Origin: Nocardia sp. SYP-A9097
GTDB lineage: Bacteria; Actinomycetota; Actinomycetes; Mycobacteriales; Mycobacteriaceae
Assembly: GCF_009649815.1 (NCBI RefSeq)
Contig: NZ_WJIC01000012.1
Span: 1 to 64,000 of the forward strand
Length of the DNA stretch: 64,000 nt
Direction: 5' to 3'
Below the pieces are notes generated by a model. It saw only the letters and a list, made by a program, of their open reading frames with translations. It had not been told where the DNA came from and did no database searches. Shown here one piece after another: positions 42,580 through 52,147 of the stretch. Both the position numbers and the translations under genes were made by a program. Positions within the stretch are counted from its first letter, which is position 1. The number at the start of each line of letters is the position of its first letter.

Positions 42580-43440
42580 ATGGGAAATGTCCTGATTGTC
42601 GGTGATGTGCATGGGAACACCGAGCATGCGCTGACAGTGCTGCGGGTCGCGGTGCGCGAGGGGTGCTCGAAGGTGTTCGCGGTGGGGGATTTCGGGGCCT
42701 GGGAGCATATGGCTTCGGGGCGGCGGTACTTCGACGTGGTGAACAGGGCGGCCAAACGGGCCGGGGTGACGGTGTATTTCCTGGATGGGAATCACGACAA
42801 GTCTTCGCTGCTGGTCGAGAAGTACGGGGATCAGCGCGACGAGGAGGGGTTCCTGGTGTGCCGGAAGTTTGTGCGGTACGCGCCTCGGGGGCATCGATGG
42901 ACTTGGGAGGGAACGACTTTCGCCGCATTCGGCGGGGCCCGGTCCACCGATAAGGGGTGGCGGCTGGCGCGGGAGGCGCGCAAGGAGGAGCAGGCGGTCG
43001 AGCGGCGTGGTTACGGGTCGAATCGGCGGCCGCTCACGGCCGGGACACTGTGGTTCCCGGAGGAGGAGATGACCGACGACGAAGTGGAAAGCCTTCTGGC
43101 CGAACATGATTCGCCGGTGGATGTGCTGCTCACGCATGACAAGCCGCGCGCCTCGCAGCCGAAGTTCAATCGTAAGAACAAGCCCGAGTGCTTCCCAAAT
43201 CAGGACCGCGTGCAGCGGGTGGTGGAGCGGTTGCGGCCCGCCGTGCATTTCCACGGCCATCTGCACTACCGGTACACCGAGACCATTCCCGCCGGGCCGG
43301 ACCATTGGACCCGCGTCGAGGGTCTGGCCGCCGATCCGGACGCCTCACATCACCCGGCGTACACACCCGAACACTCCTGGTCGGTGCTGCAACTCCCGCT
43401 CGCGGCCACCGAATCATCGGCCGAACCCGTCGCCGGTTGA
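42580..43440 (+). CDS. Metallophosphoesterase (calcineurin-like)
   Basis: 286 residues from ATG 42580. Binuclear-metal motifs in order: GDVHGN (residues 7-12), GDFGAWEH, GNHDKSS (near 72), LLTHDKP and HFHGHLHYRY. The fold hydrolyses phosphomono- or diesters or phosphoproteins. No partner gene is adjacent; the next gene is 100 bp away. Substrate unknown. Confidence 0.87.
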   Translation: MGNVLIVGDVHGNTEHALTVLRVAVREGCSKVFAVGDFGAWEHMASGRRYFDVVNRAAKRAGVTVYFLDGNHDKSSLLVEKYGDQRDEEGFLVCRKFVRYAPRGHRWTWEGTTFAAFGGARSTDKGWRLAREARKEEQAVERRGYGSNRRPLTAGTLWFPEEEMTDDEVESLLAEHDSPVDVLLTHDKPRASQPKFNRKNKPECFPNQDRVQRVVERLRPAVHFHGHLHYRYTETIPAGPDHWTRVEGLAADPDASHHPAYTPEHSWSVLQLPLAATESSAEPVAG

Positions 43441-43481
43441 GACATTCCGCGAGGTCGGGGCGGTAGACGCGTCTTCAACCT

Positions 43482-43508
43482 TGCATACATAGCGATGCGT
43501 GCATATGA
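43482..43508. promoter_or_regulatory. Possible metal-sensor operator before the CDF gene
   Basis: A short AT-rich stretch with repeated TGCATA half-sites about 17 bp apart, just upstream of the CDF gene in otherwise GC-rich DNA. It could be an ArsR/SmtB-type site; symmetry is imperfect and no sensor gene is nearby. Confidence 0.25.
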
Positions 43509-43540
43509 TCGCCAGCGGTCATGAATGAAGGGAGATCGAC

Positions 43541-44530
43541 ATGGGCGCAGGGCACGGACACGGCCATGAGGATGGGCATTCGCATGGTCACGGGCATTCG
43601 CACGGAGCTACCGCGGACAGCGACAAGCGCTGGCTGGCGGGCGCACTCGCGCTGATCGTCGCCTATATGGCGGGCGAGGTCGTGGTCGGCGTGGTCTCCG
43701 GATCGCTGGCGCTGCTCTCGGACGCGGCGCATATGCTCACCGACGCGGCATCGATCGCGCTCGCGCTGTGGGCTATTCGACTCGCCGCGCGACCCGCCGC
43801 CGGACGCATGACCTTCGGGTGGAAGCGCGTCGAAATCCTCTCCGCCATGGCCAATGGCGCGACCCTGCTGGTGCTGGCCGCCTGGCTGACCTTCGAGGCG
43901 ATCCGCCGACTATTCGATCCGCCGGAGGTCACCGGCGGACTGGTACTCGCCACCGCGCTCGTCGGCGTCGTCGTGAATCTCATTGCGACACTGATGATCA
44001 GCCGCGCGAATCGGACCAGCCTGAATGTGGAGGGCGCCTTCCAGCACATCCTCACCGACCTGTACGGCTTCATCGCCACCGCCATCGCGGGCGCGATCAT
44101 CATGACCACCGGCTTCGTACAAGCCGATGTCATCGCCACCCTGATCGTGGTCGCCCTCATGGTGAAGGCCGGAATCAGCCTGGTCCGCGCATCGAGTCGC
44201 ATCTTCCTCGAAGCCGCCCCGGAAAACCTCGATCCCACCGCGATCGGTGCGGCCATGGCCGGCCGCGACCACGTCGTCGAGGTGCACGACCTGCACATCT
44301 GGGAAATCACCTCCGGCTCCCCCGCCCTCTCCGCCCATGTCCTGGTCGAACCCGGCTACGACTGCCACGCCGTCCGCGAAGACCTCGCCCACTTCCTCTC
44401 CCACGACCACCACATCGACCACGCCACCCTCCAGGTCGATCACGCCCAACCCGGCGTCCTGGCCCTGGGCCGCGACAAGGAATCGCACTGCGAACAATCC
44501 CATGGCCCCGCCCACACCGCCCTGCACTGA
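43541..44530 (+). CDS. Cation diffusion facilitator (Zn/Cd/Co exporter, CzcD-like)
   Basis: 329 residues. The N-terminus is a His-rich metal-binding tail (GHGHGHEDGHSHGHGHSHG). Six membrane helices follow, with the transport-site motifs HMLTD and HILTD (HxxxD in helices II and V), then a cytoplasmic dimerisation domain ending in more His-rich segments (HDHHIDHATLQVDH). It exports divalent metals by proton antiport. RBS GAAGGGAG lies 6-7 nt upstream. Confidence 0.93.
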   Translation: MGAGHGHGHEDGHSHGHGHSHGATADSDKRWLAGALALIVAYMAGEVVVGVVSGSLALLSDAAHMLTDAASIALALWAIRLAARPAAGRMTFGWKRVEILSAMANGATLLVLAAWLTFEAIRRLFDPPEVTGGLVLATALVGVVVNLIATLMISRANRTSLNVEGAFQHILTDLYGFIATAIAGAIIMTTGFVQADVIATLIVVALMVKAGISLVRASSRIFLEAAPENLDPTAIGAAMAGRDHVVEVHDLHIWEITSGSPALSAHVLVEPGYDCHAVREDLAHFLSHDHHIDHATLQVDHAQPGVLALGRDKESHCEQSHGPAHTALH

Positions 44531-44559
44531 TGGTCTGTCGTAACTGATGGTCTGTCGTA
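44526..44559 (+). repeat. 17-nt direct duplication at the CDF stop codon
   Basis: ACTGATGGTCTGTCGTA occurs twice back to back at 44526-44542 and 44543-44559; the first copy contains the CDF stop codon. A recent slippage duplication is the simplest reading. Confidence 0.9.
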
Positions 44560-44709
44560 GCGGAGGCGACAACTGATCTCGCGCCGCCAGGGGTAACTCG
44601 TCGGGGACGGGCGAACTCATCCGCACCCGACCGCCGGCCGCCGACGGAACTCGTGCCCGCCTGAATCTGGCCCGAAGGCGCGGAGAGGCGGAAGAGCATA
44701 CTGGCGGGC

Positions 44710-45705
44710 GTGAACTGGATCAGTACCCCGTTGACCGTTGGCTCGTTGCTGACTTCGTGGCGCTGGGATACCTCGACCGTCGTGATCACGGCGCTCATCG
44801 GGGCCGGGTATGCGTGGGCGTGGTTGGCGGCGAAGCGGAATGGTGTGGACCTTCCGGCGCGTGGGCGGGCCATCTGTTTCGGGGTGGTGGGGCTGGCGCT
44901 GTGGCTCTATACCGGGGTCGGGGCACTCGGGGTTTACTCGGACACGCTGTTCTGGGTTCGGGCGCTGCAGACGTTGCTGCTGCTTTATCTGGTGGCGTTC
45001 GGGTTGGCGGCGGGGACGCCGTTGACCGTGCTGCGGGGAGCGCTCGGCGAGGCGGGGCAGGCTCGCATGGATCGGGTCCTGAAGAGCCGGGCGGTGACCG
45101 GGCTGACGTTTCCACTGGTGCCGTCGGCGGCCATGCTGTTGACGCCGTGGCTGCTGTACTTCTCGCCCTGGTACGAGTCGGTGCTGCGCAATGGCGTGAT
45201 CGATGCGGTGACCCGAATTGTCCTGGTGTGCATCGGATTTCTGTACTTCTATTCGCGGTTGCAGGCGGATCCGGTGCCGCGCAAGTACTCCCAGGCGGTG
45301 TCACTGCTCATTACCGTGATCGAATCCCTCGCGGATGGCATTCTCGGCATTGTGGTGTGGCTCGGCCCGATCCTGGCCGCCGACTACTACCGGGAGGTGG
45401 GCCGCACCTGGGGTCCGAGCCTGCGCATGGATCAGACGGCCGGAGCGGGCATTCTCTGGCTGCTCGGCGATGTGCTCGGAATTCCGTTCGCGCTCATGCT
45501 CATGCGCGCCTGGTCCGATGATGAGAAGCGCAGGGCCGCGCAGGTTGATGCCGAACTCGATGCGGCCGACGCGCGCGCCGAACCGGTTGTGCCCGAGGAT
45601 GATTCGGCGCAATCGGGCACCGAGGCGCCGGAGCCGGCCCGGCCGGGCACCGGTCTGTGGTGGGAGAACGACCCGCAGTTGAGTCAGCGCTTCCGCCGCC
45701 GCTGA
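44710..45705 (+). CDS. CtaG-like membrane protein lacking histidines
   Basis: 331 residues from GTG 44710, with seven or so membrane helices. The pattern RALQTLLLLYLVAFGLAAGT followed by PLTVL, and later DQTAGAGILWLLGD, matches the caa3-type CtaG cytochrome-oxidase assembly family. The family's conserved histidines, thought to bind copper, are all missing; the whole protein contains no histidine. A long acidic C-terminal tail ends in RFRRR. It may be a CtaG relative with a changed role. Confidence 0.72.
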   Translation: MNWISTPLTVGSLLTSWRWDTSTVVITALIGAGYAWAWLAAKRNGVDLPARGRAICFGVVGLALWLYTGVGALGVYSDTLFWVRALQTLLLLYLVAFGLAAGTPLTVLRGALGEAGQARMDRVLKSRAVTGLTFPLVPSAAMLLTPWLLYFSPWYESVLRNGVIDAVTRIVLVCIGFLYFYSRLQADPVPRKYSQAVSLLITVIESLADGILGIVVWLGPILAADYYREVGRTWGPSLRMDQTAGAGILWLLGDVLGIPFALMLMRAWSDDEKRRAAQVDAELDAADARAEPVVPEDDSAQSGTEAPEPARPGTGLWWENDPQLSQRFRRR

Positions 45706-45766
45706 AGATCGCGCCCGCTAATCGCTACTCGCTGCGCGCGACTCTCCACCCGCGTTACTGTTGGGC

Positions 45767-47191
45767 GTGAACAGGTTTCGGCACAGTTCGCACGTGGTCG
45801 GCTCGCCCAGTCGCGCGTTCCGAGGCGCCGAACTGGTGCTCTGCGCCGGTGCGGTCGCCATTACCGCGCTCGCCGCATTGATCCTGTCGGCCTCCGCCGG
45901 AACCGGTGCGACCACGCTGAGCACCCTCGGTGTTTTCGCGGTACTCACCCTGGCGGCACATCTGGCGGTGCGGCGGTGGGCGCCGAGCGCGGATCCGGTA
46001 CTGCTGCCGTGCGTGGTGCTGTTGAACGGGCTGGGGCTGGTGCTCATCGACCGGCTCGATCATGAGAATCCGCTGGCGGGTGGTACCGCGCAGGCCAGTG
46101 ACGCCGCGCACCAATTGATCTGGACCGCAATAGGAATCGGACTTTTCGCCCTGGTGCTGGCGCTGGTGCGCGATCACACCGTGCCCGCCGAATACGGTTA
46201 CACCTGCGGGCTCGCGGGACTGGGCGCACTCCTGCTGCCGGCGCTACTGCCCGCGCAATACAGCGAGGTCAATGGCGGTAAGAGCTGGATTCTGCTGCAC
46301 GGCTTCTCGATTCAGCCCGGCGAGTTCGCGAAGGTGCTGCTGCTCATTTTCGTGGCCGCGTTCCTGGTGGCGAATCGGGAATTGTTCACCAGCGCCGGAC
46401 ATCGCCTGCTGGGCATGACTTTTCCGCGCCTGCGAGACCTGGCACCGCTGCTGCTGGTGACGGCCATGTCGCTGCTGGTGCTCATGTACGAGAAGAATCT
46501 GGGCTTCTCACTGCTGGTGTTCGGCACCGTACTGGCCATGATCTATATCGCCACCGATCGGGTGTCGTGGCTGATCATCGGTTTCGCCATGTTCGCGATG
46601 GGGGCCACGCTCGCCTATTCGCTGTTCCCGCATGTGCGGGTGCGGGTGCAGGTGTGGCAGGACCCGTTCGCCACGTATTACACTTCCGGATACCAGATTT
46701 CGCAGGCGCTGTTCGGAATGGCGACCGGTGGACTACTCGGGACCGGCATCGGGGCGGGGCGGCCGCAGGAGGTGCCGTTCGCCAAGACCGACTTCATTAT
46801 CTCGACCATCGGTGAAGAGCTCGGTCTGATCGGATTGACCGCGGTGCTCGCGCTCTTCCTGGTGCTCACCGTGCGCGGGTTCGTGGCCGCGCTCGCCACC
46901 CGGGACGCGTTCGGGAAACTGCTGGGCGGCGGGTTGGCGTTCTCGATCGGCTGGCAGTTGTTCGTGGTGGTGGGCGGGGTGACCAAGCTGATTCCGCTGA
47001 CCGGTCTCACCACACCGTTCATGTCGTACGGCGGGTCGTCACTGCTGGCGAACTATGTGATCGTGGCGCTGCTGATCCGCATCTCGCACGACGCGCGGAC
47101 GGCACCACCACCGCCCGCGCGACCGTCCACTCCGCTGGCCGAGGCTCAGACACAACATGTTTCGCGGCGGTGGCTGGGCCGGGCGCGGTGA
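45767..47191 (+). CDS. SEDS-family protein (RodA/FtsW/SpoVE)
   Basis: 474 residues from GTG 45767 (a TTG lies 6 bp earlier). About ten membrane helices; SEDS hallmarks GKSWILLHGFSIQPGEFAKV and LIPLTGLTTPFMSYGGSS. SEDS proteins polymerise peptidoglycan glycan strands with a class B PBP partner. Here the neighbours are a CtaG-like protein and a permease, not pbpA/pknAB, so this is probably an extra SEDS copy rather than the housekeeping RodA or FtsW. Confidence 0.87.
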   Translation: MNRFRHSSHVVGSPSRAFRGAELVLCAGAVAITALAALILSASAGTGATTLSTLGVFAVLTLAAHLAVRRWAPSADPVLLPCVVLLNGLGLVLIDRLDHENPLAGGTAQASDAAHQLIWTAIGIGLFALVLALVRDHTVPAEYGYTCGLAGLGALLLPALLPAQYSEVNGGKSWILLHGFSIQPGEFAKVLLLIFVAAFLVANRELFTSAGHRLLGMTFPRLRDLAPLLLVTAMSLLVLMYEKNLGFSLLVFGTVLAMIYIATDRVSWLIIGFAMFAMGATLAYSLFPHVRVRVQVWQDPFATYYTSGYQISQALFGMATGGLLGTGIGAGRPQEVPFAKTDFIISTIGEELGLIGLTAVLALFLVLTVRGFVAALATRDAFGKLLGGGLAFSIGWQLFVVVGGVTKLIPLTGLTTPFMSYGGSSLLANYVIVALLIRISHDARTAPPPPARPSTPLAEAQTQHVSRRWLGRAR

Positions 47192-47192
47192 G

Positions 47193-48575
47193 TTACTTGT
47201 CGATGGGGTCGTCGTAGGACGAGGTGCCCTCGTCGAGTAGTGGCTCCTCGACCTTGTAATGCGCGGGCGCGAGGAAACGCAGTACGTGATAGCCGGTAAT
47301 CACGACCAGGGTGCCGAGGGCGATACCGCTGAGCGTGAAGGTATCGGTGAATTTCATGCTCACATTGCCGATGCCGATAATCAGACCGGCCGCGGCGGGC
47401 ACCAGATTGAGTGGATTGCGTAGGTCCACCCGAGCATTGGTCCAGATCTGCGCGCCCAGCAGGCCGATCATGCCGTACAGGATGACCGTGATGCCGCCGA
47501 GTACACCGCCCGGAATGGCCGCGACCACCGCACCGAACTTCGGGCACAGACCGAACAGCAGCGCGAAACCGGCTGCGGCCCAATAGGCGGCGGTCGAGTA
47601 GACGCGAGTGGCGGCCATGACGCCGATATTCTCCGAATAGGTGGTGTTGGGCGGACCACCCACCGCGGTCGACAGCATGGAGGCCACGCCGTCGGCGGCG
47701 ATGGCGGTGCCCAGTTTGCTGTCCAGATTGTCGCCGGTCATCTCGCCGACGGCCTTCACATGCCCGGCATTCTCGGCGACCAGGGCGATCACCACGGGCA
47801 GCGCGACCAGCACGGCAGACCATTCGAAGGACGGCGCGTGCAGTTGCGGCAGGCCGATCCAATCGGCGTGTGCGACACCGGAGAGATCCAGCCGCCAGTG
47901 ATCGGTGACCGCACCGCTGCCATCGGCCGAATGGATCTTGCCGAACACTCGATCCAGCACCCAGGAGAAGGCGTAGCCGAAGATCAGCCCGAGGAAAATC
48001 GCTATGCGCGACCAGAATCCGCGCAGCGCGACCACCGCGAGCCCGGTGAACAGCATGACCAGCAGCGCCGTCCACTGATCCTGCGGCCAGTAGGTGGAGG
48101 CGGTCACCGGCGCGAGATTGAACCCGATGAGCATGACCACCGCACCGGTCACCACCGGTGGCATGGCCGCGTGAATGATGCGCGCCCCGAACTTCTGCAC
48201 CGCCAACCCGATGAGGAACAGAGCCGCGCCGACCGCGAGGCAGGCCCCGGTAACCGTCGCGCTACTGCCGCCCTGCGCCCGAATAACCGCCGCCACACCG
48301 ACGAACGACAGTGAACACCCGAGATAACTCGGCACCCGCCCCTTGGTCGCCAGCAGGAAGATGGTGGTGGCGACACCGGACATCATGATGGCCAGATTCG
48401 GGTCCAGCCCCATCAGCACCGGCGCTACAAAACTGGCCCCGAACATGGCCACCACGTGCTGCGCACCCAATCCCAGTGTGCGCGGCCACGACAACCGTTC
48501 ATCAGGCCGAACCACCGCACCCGGCGCGGGCGTACGCCCGTCCCCGTGCACCCGCCAGCGGACACCCAAATCCAT
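47193..48575 (-). CDS. NCS2 uracil/xanthine permease
   Basis: 460 residues from ATG 48573-48575; a frame extension to 48653 lacks support. Fourteen-helix NCS2 fold with QHVVAMFGASFVAPV at the start, the AENAGHVKAVGEMTG substrate/proton motif near 270 and GGPPNTTYSENIGV. Transports a nucleobase, most likely uracil or xanthine, with protons. Its stop lies 1 bp from the SEDS gene stop (convergent, no room for a separate terminator). Confidence 0.92.
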   Translation of the reverse strand: MDLGVRWRVHGDGRTPAPGAVVRPDERLSWPRTLGLGAQHVVAMFGASFVAPVLMGLDPNLAIMMSGVATTIFLLATKGRVPSYLGCSLSFVGVAAVIRAQGGSSATVTGACLAVGAALFLIGLAVQKFGARIIHAAMPPVVTGAVVMLIGFNLAPVTASTYWPQDQWTALLVMLFTGLAVVALRGFWSRIAIFLGLIFGYAFSWVLDRVFGKIHSADGSGAVTDHWRLDLSGVAHADWIGLPQLHAPSFEWSAVLVALPVVIALVAENAGHVKAVGEMTGDNLDSKLGTAIAADGVASMLSTAVGGPPNTTYSENIGVMAATRVYSTAAYWAAAGFALLFGLCPKFGAVVAAIPGGVLGGITVILYGMIGLLGAQIWTNARVDLRNPLNLVPAAAGLIIGIGNVSMKFTDTFTLSGIALGTLVVITGYHVLRFLAPAHYKVEEPLLDEGTSSYDDPIDK

Positions 48576-48685
48576 GAACAGCCCGCTTTCTACCGAGGCC
48601 GGAAACCAATTCGGGCAAATAGTAATCCGAGCAAATCTCCAGCTCCCCACCACACACGCTCACCACACCCCGCCTGGCTCACCCC

Positions 48686-48820
48686 CAGCCCGACCGCACT
48701 CCACTCACCCCCAGCCCGACCGCACCCCGCCCTCTCAGCCCGACGGCACTCCGTTCAGACCAGCCGGACCGCACGCCGCTCCCTTCAGCTGGACCGCACC
48801 CTGCTCAGCCCCACCGCGCT
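48686..48820. repeat. Six degenerate ~25-bp tandem repeats
   Basis: A motif close to CAGCCCGACCGCACTCC starts at 48686, 48712, 48736, 48761, 48786 and 48806. The last copy touches the end of the YbaB-like gene. It lies in the permease/YbaB intergenic region. Confidence 0.7.
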
Positions 48821-49217
48821 ACCCCAGCCCGTACCGCCGACGCACATTCACCGGCAGCGCGTAGGGGTTGGATTCGTGAGCGTCGGTAGGCGGTTCGCAG
48901 ACCGAATTCTCGGCCGCGATGGGCGCGGACTCGAGCAGGGTGCGCAGCGCACGGGCGATCGCGGGATCGGATACCACCTCCCGTCGTAGCTCGGCAGCCG
49001 AAGCACAGGCGCGGGCGAGCGCCTGTTCGTGCCTGCGCGAAATAGCTTGGGCAAGACCGGGCTCCGTCAGTCGAAGGTCGATGATCCGCCCATCGGCCGC
49101 GACCTCGATTCGCACTCCCTCCCCCGCCGCGACTCCCCGCACCCGTTCCACGGACTCCTGTACGCGCCGGGCCTTACGCGCGATCTCCTCGAACCGGCCC
49201 TCCCCTGACCTGGACAT
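48819..49217 (-). CDS. YbaB/EbfC-family nucleoid-associated protein
   Basis: 132 residues from ATG 49215-49217. A basic amphipathic helix (RFEEIARKARRVQESVERV) followed by GVRIEVAADGRIIDLRLTEP and a long C-terminal helix matches the YbaB/EbfC fold, small dimers that bind DNA. The ORF extends upstream but this start is supported by the fold. It stands alone here, away from recF or ESX genes where such proteins often occur. Confidence 0.75.
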   Translation of the reverse strand: MSRSGEGRFEEIARKARRVQESVERVRGVAAGEGVRIEVAADGRIIDLRLTEPGLAQAISRRHEQALARACASAAELRREVVSDPAIARALRTLLESAPIAAENSVCEPPTDAHESNPYALPVNVRRRYGLG

Positions 49218-49314
49218 ATACCAACCGTAGGTCGAGAATGGCCGCCGCGCACCAGGTCTGCGAGCTTCGCACCCCAACACCCCCCGGCGTTTCGGGTGGA
49301 ACCACCGAAGGCCG

Positions 49315-50780
49315 TCAGGGCATGACGCGGATCTGCTGCATCATGTCGTGGTCGGCGTGGTCGAGGTTATGGCAGTGCCAGACGTAGCCGCGGATCTCGG
49401 GGTGACCCGAAACAGCCTGTGCGTCATGCATTCCCGAAGGGGCGATGGCCTCCGCGCCCGGCGGGATCGTCAAGGCGGTGTCGGGGTCGAAGTCGAGATC
49501 CTCGACCGAGGGCCAGTGCACCATGACTCGGGTGATGGTGTCGGTGGGCATTCGATGGTGTCCTTCCAGCCGACTTCCCAAGGGGGCGGGCCCTGTTGGG
49601 GGCCGATCGCGAAGGGGTCGGCGGAGGGGGTCCAGCGGGTGCCGAATGCGGGGGGTGTGTTCGCCAGCCAGTAGGCCGAGGTGAGGATGGGCTGGCGGCC
49701 GATTACCCGGAGGCGGGCCAGGTGCAGGTGGATGGGGTGGTCGAAGGGGGTGGAGTTGACTATGTCCCACTGTTCGCCGGGGCTGACTCGAATCGACGGG
49801 GTGGGTACCGCCGTGTCCAGCAGGCCCAGGTCGGTTCCGATTGCCCAGCAGGGCATTCCATTGGAGAACTCGAAAATGTATGGGCGCGAATTGGATCCGT
49901 TGAGTATCCGGAACCGGTACAGCGTCCGCCGCACCCGCAGCAGCAGCCATACCTTACCGTTCACGCAGGCCACATCGCCGACCTGTCCGGATTGGTTGTA
50001 GCCCTCCGGAATATAGGTGGCGACCATGGGTTGCAGGCTGCCGTCCGGGTTGAATGTGCGGTCCTGCACGATGAGCGGTATCTCGAACTCCCCGCTGGGC
50101 AGGCCGAGCGGGTTGTCGTCCCGTCCGGTGTCGAATTCGTCTCGCACGTAATATATTCCGGCCAGCCCGGCCTGAATGTTCAACCGCGTGATACCCATTG
50201 TGTGGTCGTGATACCAGAGTGCCGCGGCCTCTTGCCGATTCGTGTACGTGAAGCGCGGCCCGCCGCCATTGCGCCACCCGACGAGCGGATGCCCGTCGGC
50301 ATCGGGCGCATTGGCCCCGCCGTGCAGGTGCACGGTGAATCGCGGATCGGTGCGATCCCGTTCGGTCACCCCGTGCATGGTCAGATCCACGTGCGGCGCG
50401 AGCACATGGGTGCCGAGTTCATTGTGAAACGCTATGCGCGCCACCCGATCACGCCACGCCTCGAGGTTAGGCCCGAGCACGTCCCGCCCGAAACCCCAAC
50501 TGCGCGTCTCCGGTAGATCCCGGTGATACCGGTGCGCCCCGGACATGGCCGCCAATTCCCCTGTCGCGGCACGGGTCTCGGGTATCGGCAGCTCGTCCAC
50601 ACAGGGCTTCAATGCGGGCGAGTGATAGTTCAGCGGAGTGTAGGTGGGTGCGGGCAGTGGCGGAATCGGGATGGGCGGCGGTGGCAGCGGCGCCGGATCG
50701 GCTCGCGCGACCCCCGCCATGCCAAGCCCCACCCCGAGAGTCCCCAATAGAAAGCCCCGCCTCGGCAGGTTCTCGCTCAT
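49315..50780 (-). pseudogene. Multicopper oxidase with a one-base frameshift
   Basis: From ATG 50778-50780 the frame encodes a twin-arginine signal (LPRRGFLLGTLGVG) and a CotA/bilirubin-oxidase-type multicopper oxidase with HLHGG, WYHDHTMGITRLN and HPIHLH. At about 49552 the frame shifts: the natural continuation MPTDTITRVMVHWPSVEDL...YVWHCHNLDHADHDMM, carrying the last copper motif, is in the next frame and ends at 49315. One missing base (GA-ATG where GAG-ATG is expected) explains it. Without it the protein ends about 27 residues later and lacks the final copper ligands. It may be a real pseudogene or a sequencing error. Confidence 0.85.
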
Positions 50781-50859
50781 ATCGCGTCGATTCGCCCACC
50801 CGGCCGGGTCGCCGGGTTTGTCCCATTCCTCGACTATCCCACTTCTCCGGAAACGCCGA

Positions 50860-50890
50860 AGGCCACACACCGAAATTCGGTGTGTGGCCT
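50860..50890. terminator. Stem-loop after fadA6
   Basis: 15-base complementary arms (50860-50874 and 50876-50890), effective stem about 12-13 bp; 35 bp beyond the fadA6 stop. Confidence 0.8.
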
Positions 50891-50925
50891 CCGAACGAGC
50901 GGAAAGACTACCGGCGCAGCCGAAC

Positions 50926-52110
50926 TCAGCCCAGGCGCTCGATAATCGTCACATTGGCGGTGCCGCCACCCTCGCAGATGGTGAGCATGCCGTAGCGCCC
51001 GTTCACCCGCTCCAGCTCATTGAGCAGCGAGGCGAACAGCTTGGCACCGGTCGCGCCGAGCGGGTGCCCCAGCGCGATGGCCCCACCATTGACATTGACC
51101 TTGTCCGGATTCGCGCCGGTCTCCTTGATCCAGGCCAGCACGACCGAGGCGAACGCCTCGTTGATCTCGATGACATCCATATCGTCGATGGTCAGCCCGG
51201 TCTTTTCGAGAGCCCACTTGGTGGCCGGAATCGGCGCGGTGAGCATGTAGATCGGGTCCGCGCCACGCGCGCTCACATGGTGGATGCGGGCACGGGGGGT
51301 GAGCCCGTACTCCTGCACCGCCCAATCCGAGGCCAGCAGCGTGGCGGCCGCGCCGTCGGAGATCTGGCTGGCGAGCGCGGCGGTGACCCGGCTGCCCTCG
51401 GCGAGCGGCTTGAGCCCGGCCATCTTCTCCATGGTGGTCTCGCGCGGGCACTCGTCGATCCAGAAGTCGCCGACCGCGACGATCTCCCGGTCGAAGCGGC
51501 CGTCGACAATGGCCTTGCGGGCGCGCTCATTGCTGCGCAGCGCCCACTCCTCCATCTGCACCCGGGAGATGTCCCACTTCTCGGCGATCATATTCGCCGA
51601 ATTGAATTGCGACACTTCACCTGTGCCGTACCGGTGATCCCAGCCCTGCGCACCGACGAACGGGGCCTCGAAGCCGTACTGCTGTCCGGCGAGCATGGCC
51701 GCGGAGATCGGGATGGCGCTCATGTTCTGCACACCGCCGGCCACGATGATCTCGGAGGTGCCGGACATGATGGCCTGCGCGCCGAAGCTGATGGCCTGCT
51801 GCGAGGAGCCGCACTGGCGGTCCACGGTCACGCCGGGCACCGACTCCGGGTAGCCCGCGACCAGCCAGGAGGTGCGCGCGATATTTCCGGCCTGCGGGCC
51901 GATGGTGTCGCAGCAGCCGAACACCACATCGTCGACGTGCACCGGGTCCAGGTCGGTGCGGCCCATCAGCCCGCGCAACGCCGCCGCGCCGAGGTCGGCC
52001 GGGTGCACATCGGCGAGCGAACCGCCGCGCTTGCCGACGGGGGTGCGCACGGAGTCGATCACATACGCCTCGCGCATGGGCGAGTACTGACGGCGGGAGG
52101 ATGCTGACAT
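50926..52110 (-). CDS. fadA6: Thiolase FadA6 (HIP pathway)
   Basis: 394 residues. Thiolase motifs: nucleophile in VTVDRQCGSSQQ, EINEAFASVVL, GHPLGATGAKL and the second cysteine in CEGGGTANVT. In M. tuberculosis FadA6 (Rv3556c) acts late in C/D-ring degradation, and kstR2 (Rv3557c) is its neighbour as here. 37 bp separates it from kstR2, so both are probably transcribed from the KstR2 box at 52772. An alternative start Met lies at residue 12. Confidence 0.92.
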   Translation of the reverse strand: MSASSRRQYSPMREAYVIDSVRTPVGKRGGSLADVHPADLGAAALRGLMGRTDLDPVHVDDVVFGCCDTIGPQAGNIARTSWLVAGYPESVPGVTVDRQCGSSQQAISFGAQAIMSGTSEIIVAGGVQNMSAIPISAAMLAGQQYGFEAPFVGAQGWDHRYGTGEVSQFNSANMIAEKWDISRVQMEEWALRSNERARKAIVDGRFDREIVAVGDFWIDECPRETTMEKMAGLKPLAEGSRVTAALASQISDGAAATLLASDWAVQEYGLTPRARIHHVSARGADPIYMLTAPIPATKWALEKTGLTIDDMDVIEINEAFASVVLAWIKETGANPDKVNVNGGAIALGHPLGATGAKLFASLLNELERVNGRYGMLTICEGGGTANVTIIERLG

Positions 52111-52147
52111 GGTGAACTCCTACTGACTGCGGGCTGTTCTTTGTGGA

